A stretch of DNA of 6,664 nt, from assembly GCA_036501425.1 (NCBI GenBank), contig DASYAI010000007.1, positions 1 to 6,664 on the forward strand. The letters are read 5' to 3'. This stretch comes from DATKRB01 sp036501425 (lineage in GTDB: Bacteria > Actinomycetota > Acidimicrobiia > Acidimicrobiales > RAAP-2). The position numbers and the translations under genes are program-made. Positions 5,888 through 6,664 of the stretch are shown in pieces. The notes beneath the pieces are model-generated. The model saw only the letters and a program-made list of their open reading frames with translations. It made no database searches and was not told the DNA's origin. Each line of letters starts with the position of its first letter. Position 1 is the first letter of the stretch.

Positions 5888-6148
5888 GTGGCTCGGCGGA
5901 GCTCGTACGGAGTCTCATCCCACCGTCCGCACCGCGGGCGGCGGCGGCGGGTCGAGAGAGGGTGGCCGTTGCGGTCACCCCCGAAACTGGCGGAGGTATC
6001 GAGATGCACAAGGCCCGACAGGCGGCGGAAGTGCCTGATGAGCGGCCCGAGGGCCATCTCCGGTGGTTATCCGGTCGATCCGCGAACGCCCCGCGCTGCG
6101 AGGACCGGCCCGGTGTCCTTCAATTGGATGAGAAAGATCATCAGGTAG
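5888..6148 (+). CDS. Doubtful small Arg-rich ORF (86 aa)
   Basis: A GTG-started frame begins MARRSSYGVSSHRPHRG and ends NWMRKIIR. GGGGGAGA lies two bases upstream, which resembles a ribosome site but is close to the start. The product would be very basic, with a poly-Arg run encoded by the CGG repeat, and has no recognisable domain. Third-position GC is lower than in the flanking genes, which argues against coding. It is listed only because it fills the gap between methyltransferase and AcpS on the same strand and has a plausible initiation site. Confidence 0.13.
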   Translation: MARRSSYGVSSHRPHRGRRRRVERGWPLRSPPKLAEVSRCTRPDRRRKCLMSGPRAISGGYPVDPRTPRAARTGPVSFNWMRKIIR

Positions 6149-6171
6149 CCGGTAGGCGTCGCAGCCGTGGC

Positions 6172-6187
6172 GGAACAGACTCGTTCC
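6172..6187 (+). repeat. Inverted repeat abutting the AcpS ATG
   Basis: GGAAC (6172-6176) and GTTCC (6183-6187) are perfect inverted repeats around a six-base spacer, and the second arm ends one base before the ATG at 6188. In RNA this would put the weak ribosome-site candidate GGCGGAAC into a hairpin; in DNA it could be a short operator. If translation starts at GTG 6167 it is simply coding sequence. Confidence 0.3.
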
Positions 6188-6664
6188 ATGCGAACCCCGA
6201 TCTCGGTGAGGGCCGGGACCGATGTCACCTCGGTGTCCGACGTGCAACGCGCGATCGAACGGTTCGGCGATCGCTATCTCTCGCGGGTCTTCACCCAGCA
6301 CGAGCTGTCGTGCGCCCGAGGAACCGACCGGGTGGCCGCGTCCTCGCTCGCCGCCCGTTTCGCGGCGAAGGAGGCGACGTTGAAGGTCCTGCGACCCGGT
6401 CCCGGTCCGCGCGATGCGGTGGACTGGCGCTCGATCGAGGTACGTCGCGAGGAGGAGGGCTGGTGCTCCCTCCGCCTGACCGGCACGGCGCGAATGCTCG
6501 CCCAGCGTGCCGCGGTCCGGGACATATCGGTCAGCCTCAGCCACGAGGGCGAGGTCGCGACGGCGGTGGTCGTGGCCCTTTGCGGAACGAACGCGCAGGA
6601 CGAGACCCCGACCGGCCGGTTGGCGAGCGGTGTCCATGGGACATCGGCGGGCGGAACAACGGAA
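6188..6664 (+). CDS. acpS: Holo-[acyl-carrier-protein] synthase AcpS, C-terminus beyond window
   Basis: The frame is open from ATG 6188 to the window end (159 codons, no stop). It shows the AcpS pattern. GTDVTSVSDV (10-19) has the Mg-binding Asp12, and RVFTQHELSCA (33-43) matches the family's F-T-x-x-E segment. The signature RFAAKEATLKVL (57-68) has metal ligand Glu62. DWRSIEV (79-85) is followed by the LTGTA strand, and VSLSHEGEVATAVVVA (115-130) holds His119. AcpS transfers 4'-phosphopantetheine from coenzyme A to a serine of acyl carrier proteins and acts as a cytosolic trimer. The family core of about 120-130 residues ends near residue 131. What follows is a Gly/Thr/Ala-rich tail of at least 28 residues with no recognised domain. 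A GTG at 6167, in frame and seven codons upstream, is an alternative start; neither start has a strong ribosome site. Its relation to the glycan-type genes on the left is unclear. Confidence 0.9.
   Translation, partial: MRTPISVRAGTDVTSVSDVQRAIERFGDRYLSRVFTQHELSCARGTDRVAASSLAARFAAKEATLKVLRPGPGPRDAVDWRSIEVRREEEGWCSLRLTGTARMLAQRAAVRDISVSLSHEGEVATAVVVALCGTNAQDETPTGRLASGVHGTSAGGTTE

Larger units (their letters stand above)
5831..6187. other. Intergenic region between methyltransferase and AcpS
   Basis: This 357-base gap has no recognisable gene. It holds an imperfect hairpin just after the methyltransferase stop, a short CGG-repeat tract (about 5936-5951) and an Arg-rich open frame at 5888-6148. 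A patch of lower GC (about 6118-6145, with CAATTGGATGAG and GATCATC) may contain the AcpS promoter, but I could not place a convincing -10/-35 pair. A small inverted repeat abuts the AcpS ATG. Confidence 0.55.

Noticed and set aside
5936..5951. Short CGG repeat tract considered as a microsatellite of interest.
   Set aside because: It has only a few units and is the sort of run expected at this GC content.
5794..6057. An 87-codon minus-strand frame spanning the methyltransferase 3' end and the following gap.
   Set aside because: There is no spaced ribosome site, it overlaps a real gene, and its composition looks like noncoding GC-rich DNA.
5975..6637. A 220-codon minus-strand frame antisense to AcpS.
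   Set aside because: The plus strand carries the full AcpS signature; the antisense product is Arg-rich without motifs.

Overview
The window is GC-rich DNA, roughly 70% GC by eye, with strong G/C preference at third codon positions, GTG starts and actinobacterial-type TAnnnT -10 boxes. This suggests a chromosomal segment of an actinobacterium. The class Acidimicrobiia is a guess from protein style only. I see no phage, transposon, tRNA, rRNA or CRISPR signature.

Layout. The left two thirds is a minus-strand block read from right to left. It holds a NodB-type (CE4) polysaccharide deacetylase (4629 to 3715), then a very large LuxR-family ATPase regulator of the LAL/MalT type (about 3453 to 478), then a 321-base gap. 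After the gap come the first 52 codons of a glycosyltransferase whose N-terminus looks like PelF/DUF3492 (156 to 1, running off the left edge). A 313-base divergent region (4630-4942) separates this block from a plus-strand class I SAM-dependent methyltransferase (4943-5830) that is probably read from a leaderless transcript. After a 357-base gap with a structured hairpin comes a plus-strand holo-[acyl-carrier-protein] synthase, AcpS (from 6188 to the right edge, no stop reached).

How the genes may fit together (inference). A PelF-like glycosyltransferase, a polysaccharide deacetylase, a small-molecule or sugar methyltransferase and a dedicated ATP-dependent regulator are what one expects at the edge of an exopolysaccharide or surface-glycan locus. 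The deacetylase and regulator lie on one strand 54 to about 260 bases apart, depending on the regulator start, so they could be co-transcribed. The AcpS gene may belong to general lipid metabolism or to a second locus to the right; the window does not say.

The most unusual feature is the start region of both minus-strand genes. Each is preceded by a short open frame with a possible ribosome site whose stop codon overlaps the next start (GTGA and ATGA). This hints at translational coupling, or in the regulator's case at a different true start than the longest open frame suggests. It is a hypothesis, since such overlaps also arise by chance in GC-rich DNA.
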